44,288 nucleotides of DNA from the NCBI GenBank assembly GCA_963787375.1, contig CAWBCR010000030.1, positions 1 to 44,288 of the forward strand, in the 5' to 3' direction. Positions 8,498 through 16,527 of the stretch are shown here, piece by piece. Each line of letters starts with the position of its first letter. Position 1 is the stretch's first letter. The translations under genes and the position numbers were made by a program. This stretch comes from CAWBCR01 sp963787375. Lineage in GTDB: Bacteria; Chloroflexota; Anaerolineae; Aggregatilineales; UBA3940. Under the pieces are notes generated by a model that was given only the letters and a program-made list of their open reading frames with translations, was not told where the DNA came from and ran no database searches.

Positions 8498-8526
8498 TTG
8501 CAGCGCCTTCCGGCATCTGTTACGAT
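8498..8526 (+). promoter_or_regulatory. Promoter of the exonuclease-DinG gene
   Basis: TTGCAG at 8498-8503 and TACGAT at 8521-8526 are 17 bp apart, with TG one base before the -10 box (extended -10). A 7-bp hairpin (8540-8546 with 8558-8564) lies in the leader. Confidence 0.6.
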
Positions 8527-8621
8527 CGATTGGCCCTGGCCCTGGTTGGGCGGCCTGACCAGGGTGTACCCGCATCTGGGCTCCCTCATCGGCGGCGATA
8601 AGCCCCTAGAAAGGACCATCC

Positions 8622-9860
8622 ATGCGCGACATTGTCGTCGCGGTGGACCTTGAAACCACCGGGCTCGACCCGGACTACGATGCCATTATCGAGATCGGCG
8701 CGGTCAAGTTTCAGGGCAGCGACACTCCGGAAGAATGGCACACGTTGGTCAACCCCGGACGTTCGCTGTCAACCTTCATCACGCAGCTTACGGGCATCAC
8801 CGACCGGGACGTGAGCCACGCGCCTGCTATCGCAGAGGTCTTGCCGCAGCTTCGCCGCTTTATCGGCGGGGCTCCGATTCTCGGTCACAATGTCCGTTTC
8901 GACACGACGTTCCTGATCGCCAGCGGCCTGGGGCTGCGCAACCCGGTTATCGACACCTACGTGCTGGCCTCCGTCATGCTGCCCGACGCCGCGCGATACA
9001 ACCTGAGCGCGCTTTCGGCACAGCTCGACCTGCCTTCAAACGATGCGCATCGGGCGCTGAACGACGCGTACACAACGGTCTCGCTGTTCCAGACGTTGTG
9101 GGACAGGGTGATGGCGCTTCCGCTGGACACCCTGGCCGAGATTGTGCGGCTGGGCAAACAGATGCCTTGGGATGGCGAGCTGGTATTCGAGGCCGCGCTG
9201 CAGGACCGCTCGCGCGAGGTCTTCACCGCCCCCAAACAAGTCAGCGCTGCGGAAATCGATGAGGATATTGACCAGCTCTTTTCTCGGCCGGCCGCGCCGG
9301 GCGAGACGCTGCGCCCCCGGCAGGAGATTGTCCCGCTCGATATCGATGAACTGGCCGGGCTGATCGAGCCGGGCGGCCAACTGACAGACGCGCTGGAAGG
9401 CTACGAGCATCGCGCACAGCAGGTCACCATGCTGCGTCACGTGGCCCAGGCGTTCAACAGCGGCCAGCACGTGATGATCGAAGCGCCGACAGGTGTTGGC
9501 AAGTCGCTGGCTTACCTGCTGCCGGCGATCACTTTCGCCACGCAAAACAACGACCGGGTTGTGATCAGCACGAATACCATCAACCTGCAAGAGCAGCTCA
9601 TCAACAAGGACATCCCGCTGCTTCAGACCACACTGGGCATCCCGTTTCGCGCGGCGGTGCTCAAGGGACGCAGCAATTACCTGTGTCCACGGCGGCTTGC
9701 GGCGCTGCGCCGCAGGGGCCCAACTTCTTCTGAAGAGATGCACGTGCTGGCCAAGCTGCTGGTCTGGCTGACGATGAGCAAGAGCGGCGACCGTGGCGAG
9801 ATTACGCTTCGCGGGCCGGTCGAAGTCGAGCATCTGGCGACGGTTGAGCGCCGAAGATGA
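8622..9860 (+). CDS. dinG: Exonuclease-DinG family helicase, N-terminal piece (gene broken by frameshifts)
   Basis: First of three frames that together encode one ~940-residue protein ending at 11446. This piece carries a DnaQ-type 3'-5' exonuclease domain (residues 1-165: VAVDLETTGLDP for ExoI, GHNVRFDTTF for ExoII, HRALNDAYTT for ExoIII). It then has the start of an XPD/DinG superfamily 2 helicase with Walker A in APTGVGKSLAYL and the first iron-sulfur cysteine in NYLCPRR. The frame runs off into a stop at 9858-9860, after ATVE. The homologous sequence continues one base out of phase from about 9844-9856. The protein should unwind DNA in repair. The break falls between the first and second cluster cysteines, so the piece alone would lack a functional helicase. 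Confidence 0.88.
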   Translation: MRDIVVAVDLETTGLDPDYDAIIEIGAVKFQGSDTPEEWHTLVNPGRSLSTFITQLTGITDRDVSHAPAIAEVLPQLRRFIGGAPILGHNVRFDTTFLIASGLGLRNPVIDTYVLASVMLPDAARYNLSALSAQLDLPSNDAHRALNDAYTTVSLFQTLWDRVMALPLDTLAEIVRLGKQMPWDGELVFEAALQDRSREVFTAPKQVSAAEIDEDIDQLFSRPAAPGETLRPRQEIVPLDIDELAGLIEPGGQLTDALEGYEHRAQQVTMLRHVAQAFNSGQHVMIEAPTGVGKSLAYLLPAITFATQNNDRVVISTNTINLQEQLINKDIPLLQTTLGIPFRAAVLKGRSNYLCPRRLAALRRRGPTSSEEMHVLAKLLVWLTMSKSGDRGEITLRGPVEVEHLATVERRR

Positions 9861-11313
9861 GGGCTGCACCACCGATCGTTGCGCAGGGCAGATGGGCGGC
9901 GCGTGCCCATTCTACCAGGCGCGGCGTAACGCCGAGGCAGCGCATCTCCTGATCGTCAATCATGCGCTGCTGCTGTCGGATGTGGCGACCGAAGGCCGTG
10001 TGCTGCCGGAGTATCGCTACCTGATCGTCGACGAGGCGCACCACCTGGAAGACGCCGTTACCGCCAGCATGAGCTTTCGCACCGACCCGGAGGCGATCCA
10101 GCGGCAGATGGCCGAACTTGGCACGCCGCAGAGCGGCATGTTGGGCGAACTGCTGCGCCAGTCGCATGGCGCGATCCCCGAAGGCTTCTACCGGACGCTT
10201 GAAGACTTCGTGAACATGGTATCGACCGCCGCCAGAGACATGAACCAGCACGTCGACTGGTTCTTCACTACGCTGCGGCAGTTCCTGGAGAGCCACGTCA
10301 ACATCCCGCGCAATGAGTACACGCAGCAGGTGCGCATCCTCGATCCGCTGCGCCGCCAGCCTGCCTGGGCGGACGTCGAGATGCGCTGGGACAACCTAAG
10401 CAAGTTCACGTCGGCAATTGCCGAGGCGATGGTCAAGCTGTCGCAGGGATTGAGCCAGCTTGCCGATTACGACATCGAGGACTTCGATGACCTGCTGGCA
10501 GCGACCAGCTCGGCAGCGCGGCACCTTGTTGAACTTCACGAACGTCTGAGCGAACTGGCCAGCAAGCCTGATTCCAACATGGTGTACTGGGCAGAGTTCG
10601 CGCCGGACGGTCGGCGGATCTCGGTGCATGCCGCGCCACTGGACGTTGGTCCGCTGGTCCAAAAGTACCTGTGGAACGCCAAAGACACGATCGTGATGAC
10701 CAGCGCCACGCTGCGCACCGGCGGATCGTTCAGTTTCATCCGCGAGCAGCTCGACGCAGAGGGCGTCGAGGAGATCGTGGTCGACTCGCCGTTTGACTAC
10801 GAGAACAACACGCTGCTTTATCTTGTGAACGACATCCCGGAGCCGGGCAACTTCATGGCTTATCAGAAGGCCGTCGAACAGGGCATTCTTGAGCTATGCC
10901 GTGCGACGAATGGGCGGGCAATGGTGCTGTTCACCAGCTACGCGCAGCTTCGGCAGACAGTCAGCAGCATCGGTGAGATGCTGGATGCCGACGGCATCGT
11001 AATCTACGATCAGAGCGATGGGTCCAGTCGCTCGCAGCTTCTGGAAGGCTTCGTGCAAAGCGAAAAGGCCGTACTGATGGGCACACGCTCTTTCTGGGAA
11101 GGCGTCGATGTGCCTGGGCCCGACCTGAGCGTGCTGGTGATCGTGCGGTTGCCCTTCAGTGTGCCGAGCGACCCGATTGTTCGCCGCGCGCAGCGAACTG
11201 TTCGACAACGCCTTCAACGAGTATGCACTGCCAGAGACGATCCTGCGCTTCCGCCAGGGTTTCGGACGGCTCATCCGCCGCAAATCCGATCGTGGTGTGG
11301 TGGCTATCTTTGA
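9844..11313 (+). CDS. dinG: Exonuclease-DinG helicase, middle piece
   Basis: Continues the helicase in the +1 frame relative to the first piece, beginning at LSAEDEGCT. GCTTDRC and GGACPFY supply the other three iron-sulfur cysteines; LIVDEAHHLEDA is the DEAH box. The C-terminal motor follows, with TSATLRTGG, VLFTSYAQLR, and GTRSFWEGVDVPG. From about 11180 the frame turns to unrelated sequence after SVPSDPIV and stops at 11313, while the homologous sequence continues in the next frame. The start given is where homology begins, not a real start codon. Confidence 0.85.
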   Translation: MSAEDEGCTTDRCAGQMGGACPFYQARRNAEAAHLLIVNHALLLSDVATEGRVLPEYRYLIVDEAHHLEDAVTASMSFRTDPEAIQRQMAELGTPQSGMLGELLRQSHGAIPEGFYRTLEDFVNMVSTAARDMNQHVDWFFTTLRQFLESHVNIPRNEYTQQVRILDPLRRQPAWADVEMRWDNLSKFTSAIAEAMVKLSQGLSQLADYDIEDFDDLLAATSSAARHLVELHERLSELASKPDSNMVYWAEFAPDGRRISVHAAPLDVGPLVQKYLWNAKDTIVMTSATLRTGGSFSFIREQLDAEGVEEIVVDSPFDYENNTLLYLVNDIPEPGNFMAYQKAVEQGILELCRATNGRAMVLFTSYAQLRQTVSSIGEMLDADGIVIYDQSDGSSRSQLLEGFVQSEKAVLMGTRSFWEGVDVPGPDLSVLVIVRLPFSVPSDPIVRRAQRTVRQRLQRVCTARDDPALPPGFRTAHPPQIRSWCGGYL

Positions 11314-11446
11314 TCGGCGCGTATTAAGCAAGAGTTACGGGCGGATGTTTCTCAACTCGCTGCCGACCTGCACCATCCAACAGGGGAAGCTGGCCGACCT
11401 GCCCGCGGCAGCCACCGGGTGGCTCGACGACAAGAGCCCGTTTTAG
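11159..11446 (+). CDS. dinG: Exonuclease-DinG helicase, C-terminal piece
   Basis: Third frame of the same gene. AARSELFDNAFNEYALPETILRF leads into helicase motif VI, QGFGRLIRRKSDRG, and the protein ends GWLDDKSPF. Reading GTC in place of GTTC at 11179-11182 joins it smoothly to the previous piece (SDPIV-AARSEL). The homology therefore starts at about 11183; the coordinates show the open frame. The last 40 bases of this gene are also part of the duplicated segment that follows. Confidence 0.8.
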   Translation: MCRATRLFAARSELFDNAFNEYALPETILRFRQGFGRLIRRKSDRGVVAIFDRRVLSKSYGRMFLNSLPTCTIQQGKLADLPAAATGWLDDKSPF

Positions 11447-11464
11447 CGCGAATGGGCAGGTAGC

Positions 11465-11470
11465 TATAAT
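11465..11470 (+). promoter_or_regulatory. TATAAT box upstream of response regulator 1
   Basis: A perfect TATAAT about 170 bases before the start. The matching place in copy 2 reads CTCCAAT, so this box exists only in copy 1. The -35 is poor. Confidence 0.4.
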
Positions 11471-11491
11471 TCCCCACCCAAATCATCGCCA

Positions 11492-11538
11492 GATTGTACG
11501 TAGGGTGCTTTGCACTATGCGTCAAGTGAAGTACAATC
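11492..11538 (+). promoter_or_regulatory. Inverted repeat and promoter-like site of response regulator 1
   Basis: GATTGTAC (11492-11499) and GTACAATC (11531-11538) are perfect 8-bp inverted halves 31 bases apart. The right half contains a -10-like TACAAT (11532-11537), with TTGCAC 16 bp upstream (11510-11515). Both the TTGCAC-16-TACAAT pair and the outer six bases of the repeat are kept in copy 2, which suggests that they matter. Confidence 0.5.
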
Positions 11539-11634
11539 GCAATACTAGCCAGGTGATGTTCACCCATCCGGTAAGAGGACCGGACACCGTGGTCTTGATC
11601 ATCATGAGTCAACCGTTAGGGGACTGAGGGAATT

Positions 11635-12042
11635 ATGACCGACCAGCCTGGCGAAAATAGTCGAAAGGTAGTCTGCATCGAAGACGAACCAGCCATGATC
11701 GAGCTTCTCAAGCTGATCCTGACCAAGAACGGCTTCGACGTGAGGGGCGCAATGGGCGGTCAGGATGGGCTCGACCTGATATTAGAGGCCAAGCCCGACC
11801 TCGTCCTGCTGGACCTGAATATGCCCGACATGAACGGATGGGAGGTCTACCAGCAGATGAAACGCGACGGTGCGATGAAAGACATTCCCGTGATCGTGGT
11901 GACGGCCAAAGCCCAGAATATTGACAAGGTTCTTGGCGGCATCGCAAAAGTGCAGGACTATATCACCAAGCCGTTCAGCCCTGCGGAGCTATTGCAGAGC
12001 ATCAATCGGGTGCTGGACGACACGGACGCGGGCCAGAGCTAG
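11635..12042 (+). CDS. Single-domain response regulator (copy 1)
   Basis: A 135-residue stand-alone receiver domain with no output domain. CIEDEPAM gives the acidic pocket, LVLLDLNMPDM the phosphoacceptor aspartate (near residue 61), VVTAK the conserved Thr/Ala, and YITKPF the lysine. Such CheY-like proteins pass phosphate or bind a partner. It is a paralogue of the protein at 12412, with about 18 substitutions. It is one residue shorter in the loop after VLG (GIAK here, LHIAK there). The leader is about 150 bases long. The hybrid kinase at 6558-7757 is the only kinase in view, but a link is unproven. Confidence 0.93.
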   Translation: MTDQPGENSRKVVCIEDEPAMIELLKLILTKNGFDVRGAMGGQDGLDLILEAKPDLVLLDLNMPDMNGWEVYQQMKRDGAMKDIPVIVVTAKAQNIDKVLGGIAKVQDYITKPFSPAELLQSINRVLDDTDAGQS

Positions 12043-12411
12043 CATCATCAGCCTGCAAAATCACGACCGCGCCGGGGGCGCACAGCGTTCCTGCGTCACG
12101 TTATGACACAGGCAGAGAGGTTAAGCCGAGACATTGGTGGCCAGGATCGGGCGGCTCATTCGCGGCTAGACCGATCGCGGCATGGCAGCCATCGGAAAGG
12201 CCGACGACAGGAACCAGTTCCAACAGGAATGGGCAGGCAGCTCCAATCCCCCACTCAATCACGGCCAGATTGTGTGCAGGGTGCTTTGCACCGTGCGTTA
12301 AGTGAAGTACAATCGTGTTATCAGGCAGGTGACATTCACCTGTCCGGTAAGAGAACCGAATAACATAGTCTTCATCTTCATGAGTCAACCGTTACGGGAA
12401 CTGAGGAAATT
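12043..12411. other. Gap between the two response regulators: duplication remnants only
   Basis: No gene is supported here. The stretch holds the tail of copy 1, including a nine-codon DUF192 remnant at 12137. It then holds about 20 bases of junction, a decayed copy of the dinG 3' end (from 12184), and the leader of copy 2. Open frames in it on either strand mirror the equivalent positions around copy 1 and carry no recognisable protein. Confidence 0.75.
12286..12313 (+). promoter_or_regulatory. Promoter-like site of response regulator 2
   Basis: TTGCAC (12286-12291) and TACAAT (12308-12313) are 16 bp apart, conserved with copy 1. The left half of the inverted repeat is partly degraded (GATTGTGT). 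Confidence 0.45.
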
Positions 12412-12822
12412 ATGACCGACCAGCCCGGCGAGAATCGTCGAAAGGTAATCTGCATCGAAGACGAACCAGCCATGATCGAACTCGTCAAGTTGATCCTGAC
12501 CAAACGCGGCTTCGAAGTAATGGGCGCTGTGGGCGGTAAGGAAGGGCTCGACCTGATAACAAAGACCAAGCCTGACCTGGTGCTGCTAGACTTGATGATG
12601 CCTGATATGAACGGATGGGATGTCTACCAGCAGATGAAAGCCGACGACGCAATGAAGGACATCCCTGTGATCGTGGTGACAGCCAAAGCCCAGAACATCG
12701 ATAAGGTGCTTGGCCTGCACATCGCAAAAGTGCAGGATTACATCACCAAGCCGTTCAGCCCTGCCGAACTCTTGCAGAGCATCAATCGGGTGCTGGGCGA
12801 CACGGACGCGGGCCAGAGCTAG
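12412..12822 (+). CDS. Single-domain response regulator (copy 2)
   Basis: A 136-residue receiver-only protein, about 87% identical by my count to the one at 11635. The phosphorylation pocket is intact: CIEDEPAM, LVLLDLMMPDM, VVTAK, YITKPF. The loop reads VLGLHIAKV, the form expected in this family, so copy 1 probably lost a codon. Substitutions cluster in the first helix and around alpha-2 (KEGLDLITKT against QDGLDLILEA), which could alter partner choice. The DUF192 gene starts about 90 bases downstream. Confidence 0.93.
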   Translation: MTDQPGENRRKVICIEDEPAMIELVKLILTKRGFEVMGAVGGKEGLDLITKTKPDLVLLDLMMPDMNGWDVYQQMKADDAMKDIPVIVVTAKAQNIDKVLGLHIAKVQDYITKPFSPAELLQSINRVLGDTDAGQS

Positions 12823-12914
12823 CATCATCAGCCTGCAAAATCACGACCACGCCGGGGGCGCACAGCGCCCCTGCGTCACGTTATGACACTGTCGGAGGCA
12901 GAACAGACGCGCTG

Positions 12915-13292
12915 ATGGCCAGGATCGGGCGGCTCATCCATAAGCAGCGTGGCGACACACTGCTCGAACAGGTACGGTGGTGCTCTTCGTTCGGCTGCAA
13001 GCTGCGCGGCCTGATGTTCCGCCGCGAGCTGGCTCCGGGCGAAGGGCTGCTGATGGTCGAGCAGCGTGAAAGCCGGAGCGCAACTGCGATACACATGTTG
13101 TTCATGAACTTCGCTATTGCGACAATCTGGCTGGACACATCCTTCCGCGTTGTTGACAGCGTGCTGGCCAAGCCATGGCGGCTGGCGTACGCGCCGGGCA
13201 AACCCGCACGCTACACACTTGAATGTGTCCCGGCCATACTTGAACATGTCGATGTGGGAGATGAGCTGGTATTTGTTGAAGACGAGGCATAG
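12915..13292 (+). CDS. DUF192 family protein
   Basis: A 125-residue protein that fits DUF192 along its length: LRGLMFRRELAPGEGLLMV, then IHMLFMNFAIATIWLD, then VVDSVLAKPWRLAYAP and ALE-like LECVPAIL. The family is widespread, often exported, and has no firmly known function. This copy lacks an obvious signal peptide. The ATG has a mirror GTG in the duplicated remnant at 12137. Its end overlaps the next gene by 32 bases, so the two are probably translated together. Confidence 0.9.
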   Translation: MARIGRLIHKQRGDTLLEQVRWCSSFGCKLRGLMFRRELAPGEGLLMVEQRESRSATAIHMLFMNFAIATIWLDTSFRVVDSVLAKPWRLAYAPGKPARYTLECVPAILEHVDVGDELVFVEDEA

Positions 13293-14718
13293 CGTAAGAA
13301 GTTGGCAGCGCGCTGTTAGTTCTGCACTGGCAGCAGCCCTGGCGGTGCTGCTCGTCGCCGCACAGCCGGCGCACGCGCAAGACGGCGGCTCACCACCCCC
13401 TACCCCGACCCCAGCCGTCACGATCCACGTGGTACAGGCCGGAGAAACGGTACAGAGCATCGCCGGCGACTATCACATCCCGGCAGATGCGTTAATGCAG
13501 GCCAACAGCCTGGGATCAATGGATGACATTAGCACGGGCGAGCGCCTGGTGATCCCCGACGCGGTGCGGACGGCAGTGGACAATGACGGGCAAACGGTCG
13601 TCATCGGGTTGGCCGATACGCTCACTGCGCTGGCAGCCCGCTACGATGTGACACCCGATGAGATCGCGCAGCTAAACGGGATCGCCAACCCGACATTGAT
13701 GTCCGCGGGGCAAATTCTCAGGATGCCTCCTGCCCCGGCGGATGGCACAGCAGATCTGGTGCGGCTCGCCTTCGGCAGCAGCCTGTGGCACGTGGCGCTG
13801 CAGCAAAACGTGAACGTGTTCGCGGTGGCTGCCGCCAATGGCCTCGATGATCCCCTGCTGGCGCTGCCCGGAAGTCTGCTGCGAATTCCCGGCAGCAGCG
13901 GCGACACGACCGACCTGCAGCCGCCCTGGGTATCTATTAGTTTGCATCCGCTGCCACTTCAGCAAGGTCGAACTGGCGGCCTGCTGATCGACACCGACAA
14001 TCCTGGCGATGTGACTATCACCTTTCTGGGGCGCACATGGGATGTTTTCAGCGACGGGATGCATCACGAGGCGCTGATTGGTGTCGACCGCTGGACCAAG
14101 CCGGGCCTGTACCCGATGACGCTGAGCTTCACCGGGCCTGACGGCAGTATAGCGACGTATAATCGCAATGTGCTGGTCGCCAGCGGCGAATACTCACGCG
14201 AGCGCGTCGCGGTCAGCGAGGAGGAAGGTGCGCTGCTTAACGACCCGGTAACCGTCCAGGGTGAACTGCAGTACCTGACCCAGAAGATGACCGGCTTTAC
14301 GCCTGACAAGCTGTGGGACGGGCTGTTCCGCCTGCCTGTGGCTGCTGTGCTAACGTCAGGCTTCGGGACGGCGCGCTCGTACAACGGGACCGACTACACC
14401 ACGTTCCATTCCGGCGCCGACCTCGCCAGCCCGGTTGGGACGCCAATCTATGCGCCCGCGCCGGGTATCGTCGTCGACACTGGGCGGCTGGACATTCGGG
14501 GCTATGTGACGATTCTCTCACACGGACGCGGGGTTTACACCGCCTACTTCCACCAGTCGGCCATTCTCGTCAAGCCCGGCGACCAGGTTCTGGCCGGGCA
14601 GATGATTGGCAAGGTGGGTAACACCGGCCTGTCGACCGCATCACATCTGCACTGGGAGATGTGGGTCGAAGGCGTCCAGGTAGATGCGATGCAGTGGGTG
14701 AGGACGACATTTCCGTAG
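13261..14718 (+). CDS. Exported LysM / M23 peptidase
   Basis: A 485-residue protein. A signal peptide (residues 1-36) ends AQPAHA. Three LysM-like segments follow: VVQAGETVQSIAGDYHI near 55, IGLADTLTALAARYDV near 105, and a weaker LAFGSSLWHVALQQNV near 155. A C-terminal M23 domain holds the zinc ligands in FHSGADL (H-x3-D) and SHLHWEMW (H-x-H). It probably binds and cuts peptidoglycan cross-links. I chose the ATG at 13261, preceded by GGGAG, because the frame upstream lacks a signal peptide. It starts inside the DUF192 gene. Confidence 0.9.
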   Translation: MSWYLLKTRHSVRSWQRAVSSALAAALAVLLVAAQPAHAQDGGSPPPTPTPAVTIHVVQAGETVQSIAGDYHIPADALMQANSLGSMDDISTGERLVIPDAVRTAVDNDGQTVVIGLADTLTALAARYDVTPDEIAQLNGIANPTLMSAGQILRMPPAPADGTADLVRLAFGSSLWHVALQQNVNVFAVAAANGLDDPLLALPGSLLRIPGSSGDTTDLQPPWVSISLHPLPLQQGRTGGLLIDTDNPGDVTITFLGRTWDVFSDGMHHEALIGVDRWTKPGLYPMTLSFTGPDGSIATYNRNVLVASGEYSRERVAVSEEEGALLNDPVTVQGELQYLTQKMTGFTPDKLWDGLFRLPVAAVLTSGFGTARSYNGTDYTTFHSGADLASPVGTPIYAPAPGIVVDTGRLDIRGYVTILSHGRGVYTAYFHQSAILVKPGDQVLAGQMIGKVGNTGLSTASHLHWEMWVEGVQVDAMQWVRTTFP

Positions 14719-14738
14719 TCCGCTCGCTGAACTGAGGG

Positions 14739-14786
14739 CGCGTCACCCCTGGACACGCATAGCTCCCGCGCATTGCAGGTGACGCG
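14739..14786. promoter_or_regulatory. Inverted repeat around the promoter of the 530-residue protein
   Basis: CGCGTCACC (14739-14747) and GGTGACGCG (14778-14786) are perfect 9-bp inverted halves 30 bases apart. The right half starts at the last base of the -35 box and fills the spacer of the promoter at 14773-14801. It could be a looping operator or an RNA stem after the M23 gene; there is no T tract. Confidence 0.45.
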
Positions 14787-14801
14787 GGGGGTGGGTATAA
14801 T
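14773..14801 (+). promoter_or_regulatory. Promoter of the 530-residue protein gene
   Basis: TTGCAG at 14773-14778, 17-bp spacer, perfect TATAAT at 14796-14801. The gene starts 93 bases downstream. Confidence 0.7.
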
Positions 14802-14894
14802 CTTGGATGCAACAGAGATCCCCTCTAATGCTGAAGAGTCCACACATTCCCAGCACTTCGGTATGGGTCCATCACGATAGGGAGGCTGTCCCAG

Positions 14895-16487
14895 GTGTCA
14901 CAGCGACAAACCCAGACTGCAGATTACTGGGTTGAAGATTTCAAGGTTGAACAGGCCGATATAGAGCACCTGTACAACGTCCTTCTCGAGCGTGAAACGC
15001 CCCTGTCGCCGGACGAAATGGCGCTGGTTCTGGTTCGCTATCGCGTTCAGCAGGAGGAGGACGCGCTCGAGAAGAAGGCCCATGCCAGTGATGTCTACCA
15101 CCCGCAAAATACATACAAAGTTGGCGACGAGATCCTTTTCCCGCTGCTCAATAACACCAGAGGCAAGGTAACCTCCACGCGCGCCGGCGACAACAGCGAC
15201 TACGGTGACTTCACCGTGGTGGAAGTCGAGTTCGCGAGCGGGCAGAAGCGCGAGTTCTCCAGTGGCCTGAAGATGGAGCATCGTCTCAATGAGGTCGAAG
15301 AGGTCTCCACTCAGCCCGATGATGACCTTTTGGCGTCGGAAGAGTTGTTCATCGAGTACGGTGGCAGCGTGGCGAAAGCCATTGAGGAGCGCCTGGAGGA
15401 GCATGAGGACCTGGTCCGCCTGGCCGGTCGATGGTTCCCGCGCTCGCTGCTGGCCGATGTGCATGTCGGGCATCTCAACCTGGCCGAAGCGGTGCTCGAC
15501 ATGATCGGCGGCGGCCCGATGACTACGCCGGAAATACTGGACCAGATCGGGATGCTGCAGGGCATCAACGAGCGATTGGCCGAGTTCTCGATGAACTACG
15601 CTCTGCAAGAGGACCCGCGCTTCGACGAGGTGGGCCCCGCCGGACAGGTGCTCTGGTATCTGGTGCGGATGGAGCCAGAAGGCGTGCGCACCCCACCGCC
15701 CCGCCTGGCCTATACCCCGCTCCTTTCGGACCCGAACTCGTGGACGCCGGAACTGGTTGAGTTGGAGCGGGAGATTGAGGACGAGCACTCGGACATCCCG
15801 ATGGTTCGTTCGCCGCGACCTCAATCGGTCACGGTCACATTGACCTATGCGCATCGGCGTGCGGGCACGCTGCCACTCTCGCACCAACTCCGGCGCATGT
15901 TTCCCACTGCCTACGAGGCCCCCCGGATACGGTTTACGCTGGTCGATCCGCAGTCGAGCGACGAGATTCCTGCCTGGGTTGTGCGGCCCGGAGGCTATGT
16001 GTACGGTCTCGAAGGTTGGTTCGGGAAATACGATGTGCCCACCGGGGGCTACCTGACCATCAGCCGCACCGATGTGCCGGGCCGGGTAGAGATCACCTAC
16101 GCTAAGCGCAACCCGCGCAAGGAGTGGATCCGTTCGGCATCGGTTGAGAACAACCAGTTGCGTTTCGAGAACCGGCAGCGGACCATCGGCTGTGACTACG
16201 ACGAGTTGATGATCATCGATGTGGAGGATGAAGCCGCCATCGACGCGCTGTGGCAGCGCACGCAGGAGCGAGACGTTCCACTTGAGAAGCTGATGGTTGA
16301 CATCGGCAAAGAGCTGGCATCGCTCAATCCGCAGGGCAATATCCATGCCAAGACGCTGTACAGTGCGATCAACATTGTGCGGCGCTCGCCACCCGGGCCA
16401 ATCTTCACATACTTGATTGGCCTCCCCCAGTTTGAGCATGTCGGGGGCCTGTACTGGCACCTCAAGGAATCTCAATCCAACTCATAA
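14895..16487 (+). CDS. Unassigned protein with SH3-like and winged-helix-like segments
   Basis: A 530-residue soluble protein with a GTG start and GGAGG nine bases upstream. I do not recognise the full-length family. Residues 70-125 (YKVGDEILFPLLNNTRGKV...VVEVEFASGQKREF) look like a small beta-barrel. Residues about 195-270 (LAEAVLDMIGGGPMTTPEILDQIG...FSMNYALQEDPRFDEVG...LWYL) have the shape of a HARE-HTH winged helix, a DNA-binding module. The last 180 residues are mixed alpha/beta. The next gene also has a MTPPELATRTG segment of the same kind, so the pair may act together on DNA. This is inference from pattern, not from a named family. Confidence 0.8.
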   Translation: MSQRQTQTADYWVEDFKVEQADIEHLYNVLLERETPLSPDEMALVLVRYRVQQEEDALEKKAHASDVYHPQNTYKVGDEILFPLLNNTRGKVTSTRAGDNSDYGDFTVVEVEFASGQKREFSSGLKMEHRLNEVEEVSTQPDDDLLASEELFIEYGGSVAKAIEERLEEHEDLVRLAGRWFPRSLLADVHVGHLNLAEAVLDMIGGGPMTTPEILDQIGMLQGINERLAEFSMNYALQEDPRFDEVGPAGQVLWYLVRMEPEGVRTPPPRLAYTPLLSDPNSWTPELVELEREIEDEHSDIPMVRSPRPQSVTVTLTYAHRRAGTLPLSHQLRRMFPTAYEAPRIRFTLVDPQSSDEIPAWVVRPGGYVYGLEGWFGKYDVPTGGYLTISRTDVPGRVEITYAKRNPRKEWIRSASVENNQLRFENRQRTIGCDYDELMIIDVEDEAAIDALWQRTQERDVPLEKLMVDIGKELASLNPQGNIHAKTLYSAINIVRRSPPGPIFTYLIGLPQFEHVGGLYWHLKESQSNS

Positions 16488-16527
16488 CCGCTGGGGGATC
16501 CCCCGAACGGAAGGACCGCTGACCGTG

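Larger units (their letters stand above)
11407..12160 (+). repeat. Duplicated segment, copy 1 (dinG end - response regulator - DUF192 start)
   Basis: This ~755-bp stretch is homologous to 12184-12938, in the same orientation, offset by 777-780 bases. It runs from the last ~40 bases of dinG through the leader and response regulator to a remnant of the DUF192 gene start. The remnant at 12137 reads GTG then ARIGRLIRG and a stop, matching ARIGRLIHK of the intact gene at 12915. Boundaries are by eye and good to about 10 bases. Confidence 0.85.
12184..12938 (+). repeat. Duplicated segment, copy 2
   Basis: Counterpart of 11407-12160. The left end GGCAGCCATCGG...GACGACAGGAACC corresponds to the dinG 3' end GGCAGCCACCGG...GACGACAAGAGCC, so the breakpoint lies inside dinG. 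The right end includes the intact DUF192 start. The copies are separated by about 23 bases, so this is a head-to-tail tandem duplication. Confidence 0.85.

Noticed and set aside
11352..12388. Two similar minus-strand frames (11352-11612 and 12101-12388) that look like a gene pair
   Set aside because: Their similarity comes only from the segmental duplication; they are antisense to leaders and have no domain.
14898..16475. 525-codon open frame on the minus strand
   Set aside because: It is antisense to the 530-residue protein, is rich in Arg/His/Leu with no domain, and follows from the codon use of a GC-rich gene.
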